Positions 8,206 through 16,841 of a stretch of 64,000 nt of DNA are shown one piece after another. The notes below the pieces were generated by a model. It was not told the origin of the DNA, made no database searches, and saw only the letters and a program-made list of their open reading frames with translations. The number at the start of each line of letters is the position of its first letter. Position 1 is the first letter of the stretch. Source of the stretch: Burkholderia catarinensis (lineage in GTDB: Bacteria; Pseudomonadota; Gammaproteobacteria; Burkholderiales; Burkholderiaceae); NCBI RefSeq assembly GCF_001883705.2, contig NZ_MDEQ02000001.1:645270-709269 (forward strand), written 5' to 3'. A program made the translations under genes and the position numbers.

Positions 8206-9552
8206 ATGAGCTGGTACGCCAAGGTTGCCTGGCAGGAAGGGCTGTTCTTCCGTCCGCAGCTGTTCCAACAGCAGGATCGCTATTTCGAGAAATACGCGCA
8301 TCAGCGCGCGGCGCCGCTGTCGCCGTTCTTTTTCGGTTTCACGCACTTCGCGCTCGACCACGAGGCGCTTGCGCTCGGCAAGGTGGTTGTCAAGTCGGCC
8401 GCGGGCGTGTTTGCCGATGGCACGCCGTTCGATGCGCCGGGTAACACGCCGTTGCCGCCGCCGCTGACGATCCGGCCCGAACATCTGGACCAGGTGATCT
8501 ATCTGGCCGTACCCGTCCGGTTGCCGAATTGTGAGGAGACCACCTTCGACAACACCCTGGATTCGCTCGCACGCTATCAGGTGTTCGACACCGAATTGCG
8601 TGACACGAATTCGATGGGTCTTGCCCCCGAATCGGTGCAGTTGTCGAACTTGCGCGTGCGTCTGCTGCCGGAAAAAGAGCTGGGCGACGCATGGATCGGT
8701 CTCGCACTTACGTGCGTGAAGACGATCCGCGCGGACGGCAGCATCGCGCTCGACGACACGCTCGTACCGCCGGTATCCGGGTACGGCGCGAGTGACTTGC
8801 TCACGAGCTGGGTCACGAAGATTTACGATCTCGCCCGCCTGCGTGCGAATGCGCTTGCGCAGCGACTCGCCGGCACCGACGACACGACCGCGAGCGCGGC
8901 GACAGTTACCGATTACCTGCTGCTGCAAATTCTGAACCGCTACGAGCCGCTGCTGCAGCATCTGCTGCGCGTGCCGGCAACGTCGCCGGCTGACGTGTAC
9001 GCGCTGATGATCGGCATGGCGGGTGAGTTGTCGACGCATTTGCGCACCGACACGCGCCGGCCGCTCGAGACGCACCCACCGTATCAGCATACGACGCCGC
9101 ACGTGTGCCTGAAGCCGGTCGTCGACGATACGCACCGGCTGCTCAACGCCGTGCTGGTGCGCAGCGCGCAGAGCATCGTGCTGGAGGATCGCGGTCACGG
9201 CATGCGTAACGCGGTGGTCGATCCGGTTGATATGCAAGGGTTCACCGCACTGGTGCTGGCCGTGCATGCGGCGATGCCGCAGGATGTGCTGCAACAGCAG
9301 TTTCTTGCGCAGGCGAAGGCGGGGCCTTCGGACAAGCTGCCGAGCCTCGTGCGCAGCCACCTGCCAGGCATTGGCCTGCAGGCGCTGCCGGTGCCGCCGC
9401 GGCAGATTCCGTTCAACGCGGGCTACATCTATTACGAATTGACCCAAGGCGGACCGCTTTGGGAGGAAGTCGTGCGTCACGGCGGCGTTGCGCTGCACAT
9501 CGCAGGGGACTTCCCGTCGCTCAAGCTCGAATTGTGGGGCGTACGTGCATAA
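8206..9552 (+). CDS. tssK: T6SS baseplate protein TssK
   Basis: A 448-residue TssK/ImpJ/VasE protein linking the baseplate to the TssJLM membrane complex in the cytoplasm. The start, VAWQEGLFFRPQLFQQQDRY, and the long helical middle with LLLQILNRYEPLLQHLL are characteristic. The C-terminal domain ends with GVALHIAGDFP followed by LKLELWGVRA. The gene follows tssJ with 31 bp between them. A degenerate copy of its last coding segment lies about 150 bp downstream. Confidence 0.94.
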   Translation: MSWYAKVAWQEGLFFRPQLFQQQDRYFEKYAHQRAAPLSPFFFGFTHFALDHEALALGKVVVKSAAGVFADGTPFDAPGNTPLPPPLTIRPEHLDQVIYLAVPVRLPNCEETTFDNTLDSLARYQVFDTELRDTNSMGLAPESVQLSNLRVRLLPEKELGDAWIGLALTCVKTIRADGSIALDDTLVPPVSGYGASDLLTSWVTKIYDLARLRANALAQRLAGTDDTTASAATVTDYLLLQILNRYEPLLQHLLRVPATSPADVYALMIGMAGELSTHLRTDTRRPLETHPPYQHTTPHVCLKPVVDDTHRLLNAVLVRSAQSIVLEDRGHGMRNAVVDPVDMQGFTALVLAVHAAMPQDVLQQQFLAQAKAGPSDKLPSLVRSHLPGIGLQALPVPPRQIPFNAGYIYYELTQGGPLWEEVVRHGGVALHIAGDFPSLKLELWGVRA

Positions 9553-9573
9553 GCGCGACTTAAGCGAGGATAT

Positions 9574-9687
9574 ATGTTCAAGAAGGTTGCGGTAACGATC
9601 ACTTATTTAGTCTTCCTGTCGATGTTGTCAGGTTGCCAGACGCTGGGTTGCGCTCTATGCAACTGTTGTGGAAGTTACGGACGATGA
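9574..9687 (+). CDS. Very small cysteine-rich lipoprotein
   Basis: A 37-residue open frame, ATG at 9574 and TGA at 9685-9687. The N-terminus MFKKVAV has basic residues, followed by a hydrophobic stretch and a clean lipobox LSGC (Cys21). The mature peptide would be only 17 residues, C-QTLGCALCNCCGSYGR, with five cysteines in all. GAGGA lies 3-4 nt before the ATG, a short but usable spacing, and the gene sits 21 bp after tssK on the same strand. I do not recognise a family. A role at the outer membrane with TssJ is possible from position alone. It could also be a chance frame; the signal peptide with an exact lipobox argues against that. Confidence 0.5.
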   Translation: MFKKVAVTITYLVFLSMLSGCQTLGCALCNCCGSYGR

Positions 9688-9699
9688 GCTTTGGCCGGA

Positions 9700-9815
9700 G
9701 CTATCTTGACACGGACCCCGGGGTGGGGCGTCCTGGGAGGTAGTCGGATGCTACGGTGGTTTCGCGTTGCACCTGGCAGGCTTTTTCCGTTGCCGTAGCT
9801 GCACGGAGGGCAGGA
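9700..9815 (+). pseudogene. Decayed tssK 3'-end fragment
   Basis: Read with one frameshift, this stretch encodes LT, then RGGASWE and VVGCYGGFALHLAGFF. It lines up without gaps against the TssK C-terminus (ELTQGGPLWEEVV and HGGVALHIAGDF) with 11 of 18 identical residues over the core. At the DNA level, about two thirds of the positions from TGGGAGG onward match 9465-9522. It has no start codon and hits stops, so it is a remnant. It may be a leftover of an ancestral tssK copy or of recombination with another T6SS cluster at this point. Confidence 0.6.
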
Positions 9816-9862
9816 TGGCTGTAGGCGGTCAATGATCCGATCGATTCAACGGAGATCACGGA

Positions 9863-12394
9863 ATGGCTTTGTTTGACGCACCACGAACACTATCGGTTTC
9901 AGGCGCGGCTCTGCCGCTGTACGGCGGTCGGTCGATCCTCACGCCGGTGAAGTTCACCGGCGGCGAAACCATGGGCGAGTTGTTCGAGTACACGCTTGAA
10001 TTGAATACGCCGGATGCGCTCGGGTTTTCGCAGAGCATCGCGGCGAACGTCAAGCTCGACAAACTGATCGGTACGGAGGTCACCGTCTCGATTCAGCTCG
10101 AGGGCAAGGGCCGTTTCATTCCCGGCTTGGCCGGCAATGCCGGAATGGCCAATCTCGGTGCGGGCGCGCGCGAGATCACAGGTATTGTCAGTCATGCGAC
10201 GATTGTGCGTGAAGACGGTCGTTCGATCGTGTATGCACTCACGCTGCGGCCATGGCTCTGGCAAGCAACCAAGAATTGTGACTGCCGAATCTTTCAGGAC
10301 ATGTCGGTGGTCGAGATCACCGATGCGGTGCTCTCGTCCTATCCGTTCCCGGTCGAAAAACGTCTCACGACACCGCGACCGAACAAGGCATGGCCCAAGC
10401 GGGACATTCAACGCCAGCACCTCGAAAGCGACTGGACGTTTCTGCAGCGCCTGTGGGAAGAGTGGGGCATCTACTACTTCTTCGAGCATAGCGAAGGCAA
10501 GCATCGCCTTGTGCTGTGCGACTCGATGGGCGCGCTCAAGCCGCTTGGTGACGCTTATGCAGCGCTTCGCTACGAGCCGCCGACCGGTCGACGGCTTGAC
10601 GAGGAACACATTCAGGACTTCTCGGTCTCCCACGCGCTGACCTCGGGTGCGGTGACGAGCGTCGACTACGACTATACGTTGCCGCGTGCGGACCTGACGG
10701 TGATGCGCGAAGATCCTCGCGAAACGGGGCTCGCCCACCAGGAGCGTTACACATGGGGCGATTACGCGCAGCCGCAAGCTGGCGCGGCTGGGCTCTCGGG
10801 CGATCACAACGAGCCGCGCACGGAAGCGGAGTACCTGACACTGGTGCAGATGGAGGCTTGGCGTTGTCAGGGGCTGAGGGCCTACGGCAAAGGGAACCTG
10901 CGGGGTGTCGTGGCCGGGCAGACGTTCGTGCTGTCGCATTATCCGCAGGATGCGGCGAATCGCGAGTATGCGGTGATCGCCTGCAAGCTGACGATCGAGG
11001 AGATTGGCGAAGCGTCGGGATCCGGCCAGCGATACCGTTGCGAAGCGGATTTTACGGTGCAGCCGACCAATGAGCCGTTCAGGCTGCTGCGTACGATTGC
11101 AAAGCCACGTATGAACGGCGTCGAGTATGCCGTCGTGACGTGCCCGGAGAATCAGGAAATCTGGACCGATGCATACGGTCGGGTGAAGCTGCAGTTTCTG
11201 TGGGATCGGCTGGGCGAGAACGATGAGCGATCGAGTTGCTGGGTACGCGTGGCCGGTGCGTGGCATGGCGATCAGTTTGGTGGAATCTTTCTGCCGCGTC
11301 GGGGGCATGAGGTCGAGGTAGCTTTCGTCAACGGCGATCCGGACTTGCCGATCATCGTAGGTAGTGCGACCAATGCGTTCAACATGCCGCCGTTCGATTT
11401 GCCGAAGAACCAGGCGCTTGCTGGTTATCGCAGTCGGGAGATCGGCGGTCGGCGGGCGAACACGCTCGCCTTCGACGATACGAACGGGAAAATTCAGGCG
11501 CACCTGTCGAGCGACGAAGGCGCCTCGCAGTTGAATCTGGGGCATATCACGCGTATCGCGGGGAATGCCGGGCGGCAAGATGAGCGCGGTCGTGGGGCTG
11601 AATTGCGGACTGACGGTCATGGCGTATTTCGTGCCGGGCAGGGCATGCTGCTCACGACCGAAGTTCGGCAAAACGCGCAGGCCCATTTGACCGACATGGG
11701 TGAAACGACTGCTCGACTAGTAGAGGCCGAGCGTTGGCAGTCGATGATCGCGCAACTGGCGCAGCAGGCGACGGCTCAGGACGCGAACAGCCATCAGGAG
11801 GAGGTCGCCACGACACTCGCCAAACAGAACGCCGCGATAAGCGGAGCGCCAGGCAGCGCGGACGATGGTTTCCCTGAACTCGGTGCGCCACACGTCGTTA
11901 TTGCTGGTGCCGCCGGCATCCAGACCACGACTCCGGCGACAACGCATATCGCAAGCGGTCAGCATGTCGCGCTGACGAGCGGGGAGCACATCGCGGCGTC
12001 GGCGAACGGCAGCGTTCTCATCAGTGCGCAGGATACGGTGCGCCAGTTTGCGGCACGGGGCGGCATGAAATCCGTCGCGGCAGACGGGGACATCGACATT
12101 CACGCACTTCAGAAGGCGATCAATCTGCTCGCTCTGCTTGAAGTCAACGTAACCAGCGACACGATTCATATCAGTGCGAAGAAGAAGCTGGTGTTGAACG
12201 GAGGCGGCAGCTATATCGAGCTAGAACAAGGCAGTATCAAGAGCGGCACCAACGGTGTCTGGCTTGCCCATGCAGCCAATCACTATTTCCCGCATCCCGA
12301 CGAGGTACCTGTCGAGCTTCACGTTCCCAAGGTGTGTATCGAGTGTCTGCTGAAAGCCGCGAAGAGCGGTGCATCCGCTGTTCCTCGGCTTTGA
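9863..12394 (+). CDS. vgrG: T6SS spike protein VgrG (TssI)
   Basis: An 843-residue VgrG, the trimeric spike that caps the Hcp tube. Gp27-like domains occupy about residues 1-390, with LTLRPWLWQATKNCDCRIFQ and WTFLQRLWEEWGIYYFFEH. The gp5-like OB-fold region follows, with DAYGRVKLQFLWDR and SSCWVRVAGAW (about 435-470). A DUF2345 region with a helical insert extends to about residue 800. The last 25 residues hold a CIEC pair and lie beyond the standard domains; they may contact PAAR or cargo. GGAG lies upstream of the ATG, with a second GGA next to it. Genes for an adaptor, immunity proteins, a lipase effector and PAAR follow at once, marking a vgrG effector module. Confidence 0.95.
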   Translation: MALFDAPRTLSVSGAALPLYGGRSILTPVKFTGGETMGELFEYTLELNTPDALGFSQSIAANVKLDKLIGTEVTVSIQLEGKGRFIPGLAGNAGMANLGAGAREITGIVSHATIVREDGRSIVYALTLRPWLWQATKNCDCRIFQDMSVVEITDAVLSSYPFPVEKRLTTPRPNKAWPKRDIQRQHLESDWTFLQRLWEEWGIYYFFEHSEGKHRLVLCDSMGALKPLGDAYAALRYEPPTGRRLDEEHIQDFSVSHALTSGAVTSVDYDYTLPRADLTVMREDPRETGLAHQERYTWGDYAQPQAGAAGLSGDHNEPRTEAEYLTLVQMEAWRCQGLRAYGKGNLRGVVAGQTFVLSHYPQDAANREYAVIACKLTIEEIGEASGSGQRYRCEADFTVQPTNEPFRLLRTIAKPRMNGVEYAVVTCPENQEIWTDAYGRVKLQFLWDRLGENDERSSCWVRVAGAWHGDQFGGIFLPRRGHEVEVAFVNGDPDLPIIVGSATNAFNMPPFDLPKNQALAGYRSREIGGRRANTLAFDDTNGKIQAHLSSDEGASQLNLGHITRIAGNAGRQDERGRGAELRTDGHGVFRAGQGMLLTTEVRQNAQAHLTDMGETTARLVEAERWQSMIAQLAQQATAQDANSHQEEVATTLAKQNAAISGAPGSADDGFPELGAPHVVIAGAAGIQTTTPATTHIASGQHVALTSGEHIAASANGSVLISAQDTVRQFAARGGMKSVAADGDIDIHALQKAINLLALLEVNVTSDTIHISAKKKLVLNGGGSYIELEQGSIKSGTNGVWLAHAANHYFPHPDEVPVELHVPKVCIECLLKAAKSGASAVPRL

Positions 12395-12404
12395 GGTTTG
12401 CTTC

Positions 12405-13286
12405 ATGACAATAGTAGACGGCAACGCAAAACTTTACGGTCTGGTTGATGGTGCTCAGTATCCGGAATCGATGGCTACATGGGTGCTCGAATTCTCGCCA
12501 GAAGTGCGATCGCTATTTGAAGGGCTACCGGAGGAGGAAGCCGGAAACGCCGCGCCGATCCTTTTCGAGATCGACGATGCAAAGAGCGATTGGGTTCGCC
12601 AAATTGATGAGATGGACCGGTATCGACCATGCTTCACGGTGGTGCGTAGCGCGTTGAGTATTGATGAGTTCAAGCTGCACTTGCAGCGCTTTCTCTTTGT
12701 CGACATCGGCGAAGGGATGCAGGTACTGCTCCGCTGGTTCGACCCGCGTTCGCTTCCGTCGATTCTGGAGGTCTGGGGGAAGGCTGCGCAGGCCGAACTC
12801 ACCCGTCCGATGGCAATGTGGATGTACCGGGGTGGCCGCTCGGAGTGGCAACGCGTTGAAATCGATGAGCGTGCGTCGGCCGCAGACGCGGGAGAGTTTC
12901 CCCAGTCCTTCAGTCAACAGCAGCTCGACGAGTTGGAACGGCATGATGAACCGCATGCGCTCATGAGCGAGTTGAGCGACCTTGGTTTGATCGACGCGAG
13001 TCAGTCGTATGCAATCAGATACCCGGATTTCCTTCGACGCTATAACCGTGCAGGTGAGTGGGAGCTGACTTCACGCGCGGACCGCCACGCATTCTGTGTG
13101 GCCTCGTACCAGTATGGAGAGTCTTTCGAGCGCCACGATGAAATTCGATTGGCAATCAGGTCGAGTATCGCCAGCGGGGCTCCGTTGGTGCAATCGTTCG
13201 AAATGGTTCCGGCCTATGTCTGGCGGGAGTTGATGCGTAGCCTCGAGAAGAAGAAGGCACTCCAAGAACCGGAGGTTGGGAAATGA
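12405..13286 (+). CDS. DUF4123 effector adaptor/chaperone
   Basis: A 293-residue DUF4123 protein. DUF4123 proteins (Tap/TEC) load specific effectors on their VgrG and are usually encoded between the two, as here. Visible family features are the N-terminal KLYGLVDGAQYP, a segment around LLRWFDPRSLPSILEVW (about residue 110), and the QLDELERHDEP stretch in the second half. The ATG at 12405 has GAGG 8 nt upstream, so it is preferred to the ATG at 12369 that lies inside vgrG. No signal peptide, so it is cytosolic. The stop overlaps the next gene by 4 bp. GC content is lower than in the T6SS core genes. Confidence 0.85.
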   Translation: MTIVDGNAKLYGLVDGAQYPESMATWVLEFSPEVRSLFEGLPEEEAGNAAPILFEIDDAKSDWVRQIDEMDRYRPCFTVVRSALSIDEFKLHLQRFLFVDIGEGMQVLLRWFDPRSLPSILEVWGKAAQAELTRPMAMWMYRGGRSEWQRVEIDERASAADAGEFPQSFSQQQLDELERHDEPHALMSELSDLGLIDASQSYAIRYPDFLRRYNRAGEWELTSRADRHAFCVASYQYGESFERHDEIRLAIRSSIASGAPLVQSFEMVPAYVWRELMRSLEKKKALQEPEVGK

Positions 13287-13804
13287 TGGTGTTTGTCCGG
13301 AAGCGTTTCGCCGCGGTATTCGTCGTTGGGTTGCTGTTGACGCTGGCGGGTTGCTCAGATGCGGACGAGAGCAATCCGTCAGATGTGAGCGGCTACAACT
13401 ATACCGACTACTACATTGCAGGTTTTCGTGTCGGGAATGAAGGTCAAGATCTTTGGGCGGGCGGCCCAAACATTTTTCCGAAACGGCATGGCGAGTCTCG
13501 CTCGGGTGGTGGCGGGGGAATGTGTTGCATCAGTATTCCTTCCAAATGGCGTCCTGACATGAAGCTCGTGGTCAAGTGGAAGGTCGACAAGATTCAAGAT
13601 GGAAAAACTCCGAGCAAATGGTACACGGCGACCACGGAAGTTCCGCCGTATGGGCCGCGTACCTATGGTTTTTGGGTGCATTTTCTCCCGGGTGACCGTA
13701 TTCGCGTTGAAATTCAGGATAAGCCGCCAATGCCAGTTAAACCTGCTGAATGGGATCCCTACATTGTGCAAGGCGTGCTGGACCCGGAATTGAACAAGAA
13801 GTAA
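13283..13804 (+). CDS. DUF3304 lipoprotein, T6SS lipase immunity protein (copy 1)
   Basis: A 173-residue lipoprotein with signal peptide and lipobox LAGC (Cys24). The mature protein carries the DUF3304 pattern: YNYTDYYIAGFRVGNEG, a Gly-rich run before MCCIS, and HFLPGDRIRVEI near the end. DUF3304 proteins include Tli1-type immunity proteins that neutralise Tle1-type phospholipases in the periplasm, and the lipase gene is two genes downstream. The ATG overlaps the DUF4123 stop, with GGAGG 7 nt upstream. It is about 90% identical to copy 2 over the first 100 residues, but the following 20-residue segment and the stretch before DPYIVQG differ sharply, as expected if one copy drifted towards another effector variant. 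Confidence 0.85.
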   Translation: MMVFVRKRFAAVFVVGLLLTLAGCSDADESNPSDVSGYNYTDYYIAGFRVGNEGQDLWAGGPNIFPKRHGESRSGGGGGMCCISIPSKWRPDMKLVVKWKVDKIQDGKTPSKWYTATTEVPPYGPRTYGFWVHFLPGDRIRVEIQDKPPMPVKPAEWDPYIVQGVLDPELNKK

Positions 13805-13816
13805 GGGGAAGATGCG

Positions 13817-13865
13817 ATGAGTGTAATCCGCTAGCCGGGGCTATTCAACGAGCACAATCGTCCGA
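13817..13865 (+). pseudogene. Dead copy of the DUF2235 effector 5' end
   Basis: The sequence atgagtgtaatccgc is followed at once by the stop TAG, where the intact effector gene has atgagtgaaatccgt and TGG. The match resumes at attcaacgagca and ends at tccga. It is the 3' margin of the tandem duplication. Confidence 0.75.
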
Positions 13866-13880
13866 AATATGCGAAAGAAA

Positions 13881-14494
13881 TTCAAGAGCCGGAGATTGGG
13901 AAATGATCGTGTCTATCTGGAAGCGTTTCGCCGCGCTATTCGTCGTTGGGTTGCTGTTGACACTGGCGGGGTGCTCAGATGCGGACGGGAGCAATCCGTC
14001 AGATGTGAGCGGCTACAACTATACCGACTACTACATTGCAGGTTTCCGTGTCGGGAATGAAGGTCAAGATCTTTGGGCGGGAGGGCCAAACATTTTCCCG
14101 AAACGGCATGGCCAGTCTCGCTCGGGCGGTGGCGGGGGAATGTGTTGCATCAGTATTCGTTCCAAATGGCGGCCTGGCATGAAGCTTGTGGTCAAGTGGC
14201 GACGTGACACGCATCCCTACGACGACGATCGAAGCGGTGATCAATGGCTTACTGCGACGACAGAAGTTCCGCCATACGGGCCGCGTACGGCCGGATTCTT
14301 GGTGCACTTTCTGCCTGGTGACCGAATTCGTATCCAGATCCGTGATGAGAATGGGGTTATCCCCAAAATCGACGATCAAGATCCCTACATCGTGCAAGGC
14401 GCGCTGGATCCGGAATTGAACAAGAAGTGAGGAGAAATGCGATGAGTGAAATCCGTTGGCCCGAACAATTCAACGAGCAAGGACGTTTGTCCGA
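13881..14494 (+). repeat. Tandem duplication, copy 2
   Basis: Second unit of the duplication described at 13261. It contains the second DUF3304 gene and runs into the first 50 or so bases of the intact DUF2235 gene. Confidence 0.75.
13903..14430 (+). CDS. DUF3304 lipoprotein, T6SS lipase immunity protein (copy 2)
   Basis: A 175-residue paralogue of the preceding gene, with the same signal peptide and lipobox LAGC and the same YNYTDYYIAGFRVGNEG and MCCIS segments. It differs most at RRDTHPYDDDRSGDQW and at ENGVIPKIDDQ. The ATG at 13903 follows GGAGATTGGGAA, the duplicated ribosome site; a longer frame open from 13750 runs back through the remnant region and is not credible. It directly precedes the lipase gene, so this copy is the likelier cognate immunity protein. 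Periplasmic, outer-membrane anchored by lipidation. Confidence 0.85.
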   Translation: MIVSIWKRFAALFVVGLLLTLAGCSDADGSNPSDVSGYNYTDYYIAGFRVGNEGQDLWAGGPNIFPKRHGQSRSGGGGGMCCISIRSKWRPGMKLVVKWRRDTHPYDDDRSGDQWLTATTEVPPYGPRTAGFLVHFLPGDRIRIQIRDENGVIPKIDDQDPYIVQGALDPELNKK

Positions 14495-16814
14495 GGGGGC
14501 GGCTGCCCGATCAATGGGCAAGAGTGCGTTGGCTGGGGAAACGCCAGGTTGCCCACAGACACTACATGTAAATTTGTTCTTTGACGGCACGAATAACAAT
14601 CTGGAAGAGGACATAAAGAGCGCGGAAAGACCCACGCATAGCAATGTCGCAAGATTGTTCAACGCATGTAGTTACAACTACGCGGATGGGGAGTACCGGT
14701 TCTACGTGCCCGGTGTCGGTACGCCATTTCCTGAAATCGGTGAGAAAGAATTCACGGCGAAGGGTAAGGCATTCGCTGCTGGTTTCGGCATGCGCGTCGC
14801 GTGGGGGTACACTCGCTTGCTGAACGCGGTGCATCAAGCAATGACAGGTAGCGCGCTGATGGATAACACGGAAGCACGGGCGGTGTGCTCGCTGATCGAC
14901 GATGAGGTCATCGCGTCCAGCGGAACTCTGGTTTCAGCCGTCTCGAACATTGCTAAGACCAGCCGCGTTGCAGGAGTAGCGGCAAGTAGTCCTATGTTTT
15001 ACTACGGATACAAGGTTCGATCGAAGCTTGAGCGATTACATGGGGAGCTGTCGGCGCTTCAAAGGAAGCACAGCAGCCCGGGCGGGCAGCTCAACCGGTC
15101 GATTAAGAAGGTGTGGGTTAACGTTTTAGGATTTTCTCGCGGAGCCGCTGGCGCCCGGGTTTTCGTGAATCGTCTCATCAACTCGTGGGCGCCGGGCGGA
15201 ATGATCGCTGGTGCGATTCCGTACGAAGTCAATTTCCTGGGGATCTTCGACACGGTCGCATCGGTTGGCATACCCGATACCGCTACTGCGGCGATCGATC
15301 GAGCAGAACTGGACGGGCATTGGGCCTGGACGTCAAGGGGCGCGCTCAACGTTCCGGTGTCGGTCAGGAAGTGTGTGCACTTTTTTTCGATCCATGAGCA
15401 GCGGATGAGTTTTCCGCTCGATTCTATTCGGGAGCGGCAGGTATATCCAATAGGTGAACCCCGTAGGATCGAGATTGCTTACCCAGGTGTGCATTCTGAC
15501 GTCGGCGGTGGTTATCCCGTCGGCGACCAGGGTAAATCGAGAGAAGGGGAAGGCAGCAAGCTCAGTCAGATTGCCTTGCACAACATGTACATTGAGGCAC
15601 TCAAGGCCGGTGTGCCATTAATGCTGCAGGCTGACATTCGCAAGCGCGATGACTTGGTGAGAGACTTCGCGTTGTCGTCGTCAGTCGCGCGGACATTTAA
15701 CGACTGGCTGTCAACCGTCAATCAGAAGCCGCTCGACAGCGTTGAAACGGCGTTGCGTATTGGCATGGGGCAGTCTCTCGCGTGGCGGACGCTGCGCGCG
15801 GATATAGGAAATTCTCATGCATACGTTACGTCTCAGGAGTTCTTCCGCCGTGCGCGCGAGGACCAGGTCACACCCTACGGACTGGAAAAGCGTATCAATC
15901 AAAAGGGATCGTCAGCTCGGCTTGACGACCTGAAGCGTGAAAAGCGCGAACTTGAAATCCGAAAGAACACCCTCGAGGCTGCAGCGCTTGGGACAATCCG
16001 AAACCCTGTCGAGTCGAATGCACTAAAAAGACGAGCCGCGCAGCTTGCGGAGCAAATCAAGAAGAAGGATAAGGAGATACTTGAGGCCGCCGCAGATAAC
16101 GGAAAGGAAAGTCGACCTGGAGAGGGGGCGACGGACATCACCACCAATGACAAGACCGACCTTCTTGAGGCGGCCGAGGAATTTCGTCTCCTGTTGGCAT
16201 ATTTGCGCCCCGATCAGCGAACGCGCTTGCGGGTGTACTGGTCACAGGCACCTGCGAAAGCAGTCAAGATGGGGAGCGGGCTCTTCTCGGCAGAGATTTT
16301 CATTTCACAGAACCCCAACGCCTACTATTTGACCGTCGCTCGAAAGAACGCGGGTCCTCACCGACGACAAGGTTCGAACACCGTTTGGTTGGGCGATCGT
16401 GATCTCGCCATCCAACTCCTCGGCGCTGTCGCCGCCTACCAGCCGGTCTTGGACTTCGTGCTGGCTCCGGAAACGCAGATGTTGCCGTTTCTACTTGAGC
16501 ACACGTCAGACGAAGCAGTGCGGAAGCTCTCGCCAGCCGTCGTGCGCCTAATGGACGATTACGTACACGACAGCCGCGCCTGGTTTCGAGTTCCGTATTT
16601 TCACGAATATTCACCAGGTGGCTATGGATGGGCGCGCACGTTCTTTGTCGGCAATGACAGGCGTGTCCGTAACCTCGGTCTTAAGGAACAAGCTGCGGCC
16701 GTTGCCGCATCGCGAGAGCAGAAGGCGACAGTGGATCGCGGCGAGTTCGTTGTCGAGCAGTCGAGGACTTTGCCGCCCCCGGTGAAATTCGACTTCAGCA
16801 ATCTTCCGCGCTAA
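14442..16814 (+). CDS. T6SS lipase effector, DUF2235 (Tle1-like)
   Basis: A 790-residue DUF2235 protein of the alpha/beta-hydrolase type. Tle1 effectors of this family are phospholipases delivered into the target periplasm. Visible are the N-terminal LFFDGTNNNLEED, the nucleophile elbow GFSRG (Ser near 232), an IFDTVASVG segment and the HSDVGGGYP motif near residue 350, which likely supplies other catalytic residues. A charged coiled coil spans about residues 485-560, rich in K/E/R. No signal peptide, as expected for a VgrG-loaded effector. GGAG lies 7 nt before the ATG at 14442. The neighbouring adaptor, immunity and PAAR genes support the role. GC is lower than in the core T6SS genes. Confidence 0.88.
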   Translation: MSEIRWPEQFNEQGRLSEGAAARSMGKSALAGETPGCPQTLHVNLFFDGTNNNLEEDIKSAERPTHSNVARLFNACSYNYADGEYRFYVPGVGTPFPEIGEKEFTAKGKAFAAGFGMRVAWGYTRLLNAVHQAMTGSALMDNTEARAVCSLIDDEVIASSGTLVSAVSNIAKTSRVAGVAASSPMFYYGYKVRSKLERLHGELSALQRKHSSPGGQLNRSIKKVWVNVLGFSRGAAGARVFVNRLINSWAPGGMIAGAIPYEVNFLGIFDTVASVGIPDTATAAIDRAELDGHWAWTSRGALNVPVSVRKCVHFFSIHEQRMSFPLDSIRERQVYPIGEPRRIEIAYPGVHSDVGGGYPVGDQGKSREGEGSKLSQIALHNMYIEALKAGVPLMLQADIRKRDDLVRDFALSSSVARTFNDWLSTVNQKPLDSVETALRIGMGQSLAWRTLRADIGNSHAYVTSQEFFRRAREDQVTPYGLEKRINQKGSSARLDDLKREKRELEIRKNTLEAAALGTIRNPVESNALKRRAAQLAEQIKKKDKEILEAAADNGKESRPGEGATDITTNDKTDLLEAAEEFRLLLAYLRPDQRTRLRVYWSQAPAKAVKMGSGLFSAEIFISQNPNAYYLTVARKNAGPHRRQGSNTVWLGDRDLAIQLLGAVAAYQPVLDFVLAPETQMLPFLLEHTSDEAVRKLSPAVVRLMDDYVHDSRAWFRVPYFHEYSPGGYGWARTFFVGNDRRVRNLGLKEQAAAVAASREQKATVDRGEFVVEQSRTLPPPVKFDFSNLPR

Positions 16815-16841
16815 TGAGCGCGTCAGCCTACGAATAGCACC

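Larger units (their letters stand above)
13261..13865 (+). repeat. Tandem duplication, copy 1
   Basis: The unit begins in the last codons of the DUF4123 gene, covers the first DUF3304 gene and ends in a dead copy of the effector's 5' end. It matches 13881-14494 with an offset of about 620 bp. The ribosome-site segment ccggaggttgggaaatg is repeated as ccggagattgggaaatg. Confidence 0.75.

Noticed and set aside
9706..9734. TTGACA upstream of vgrG as a promoter
   Set aside because: No acceptable -10 at 16-19 bp, and the segment belongs to the tssK remnant.
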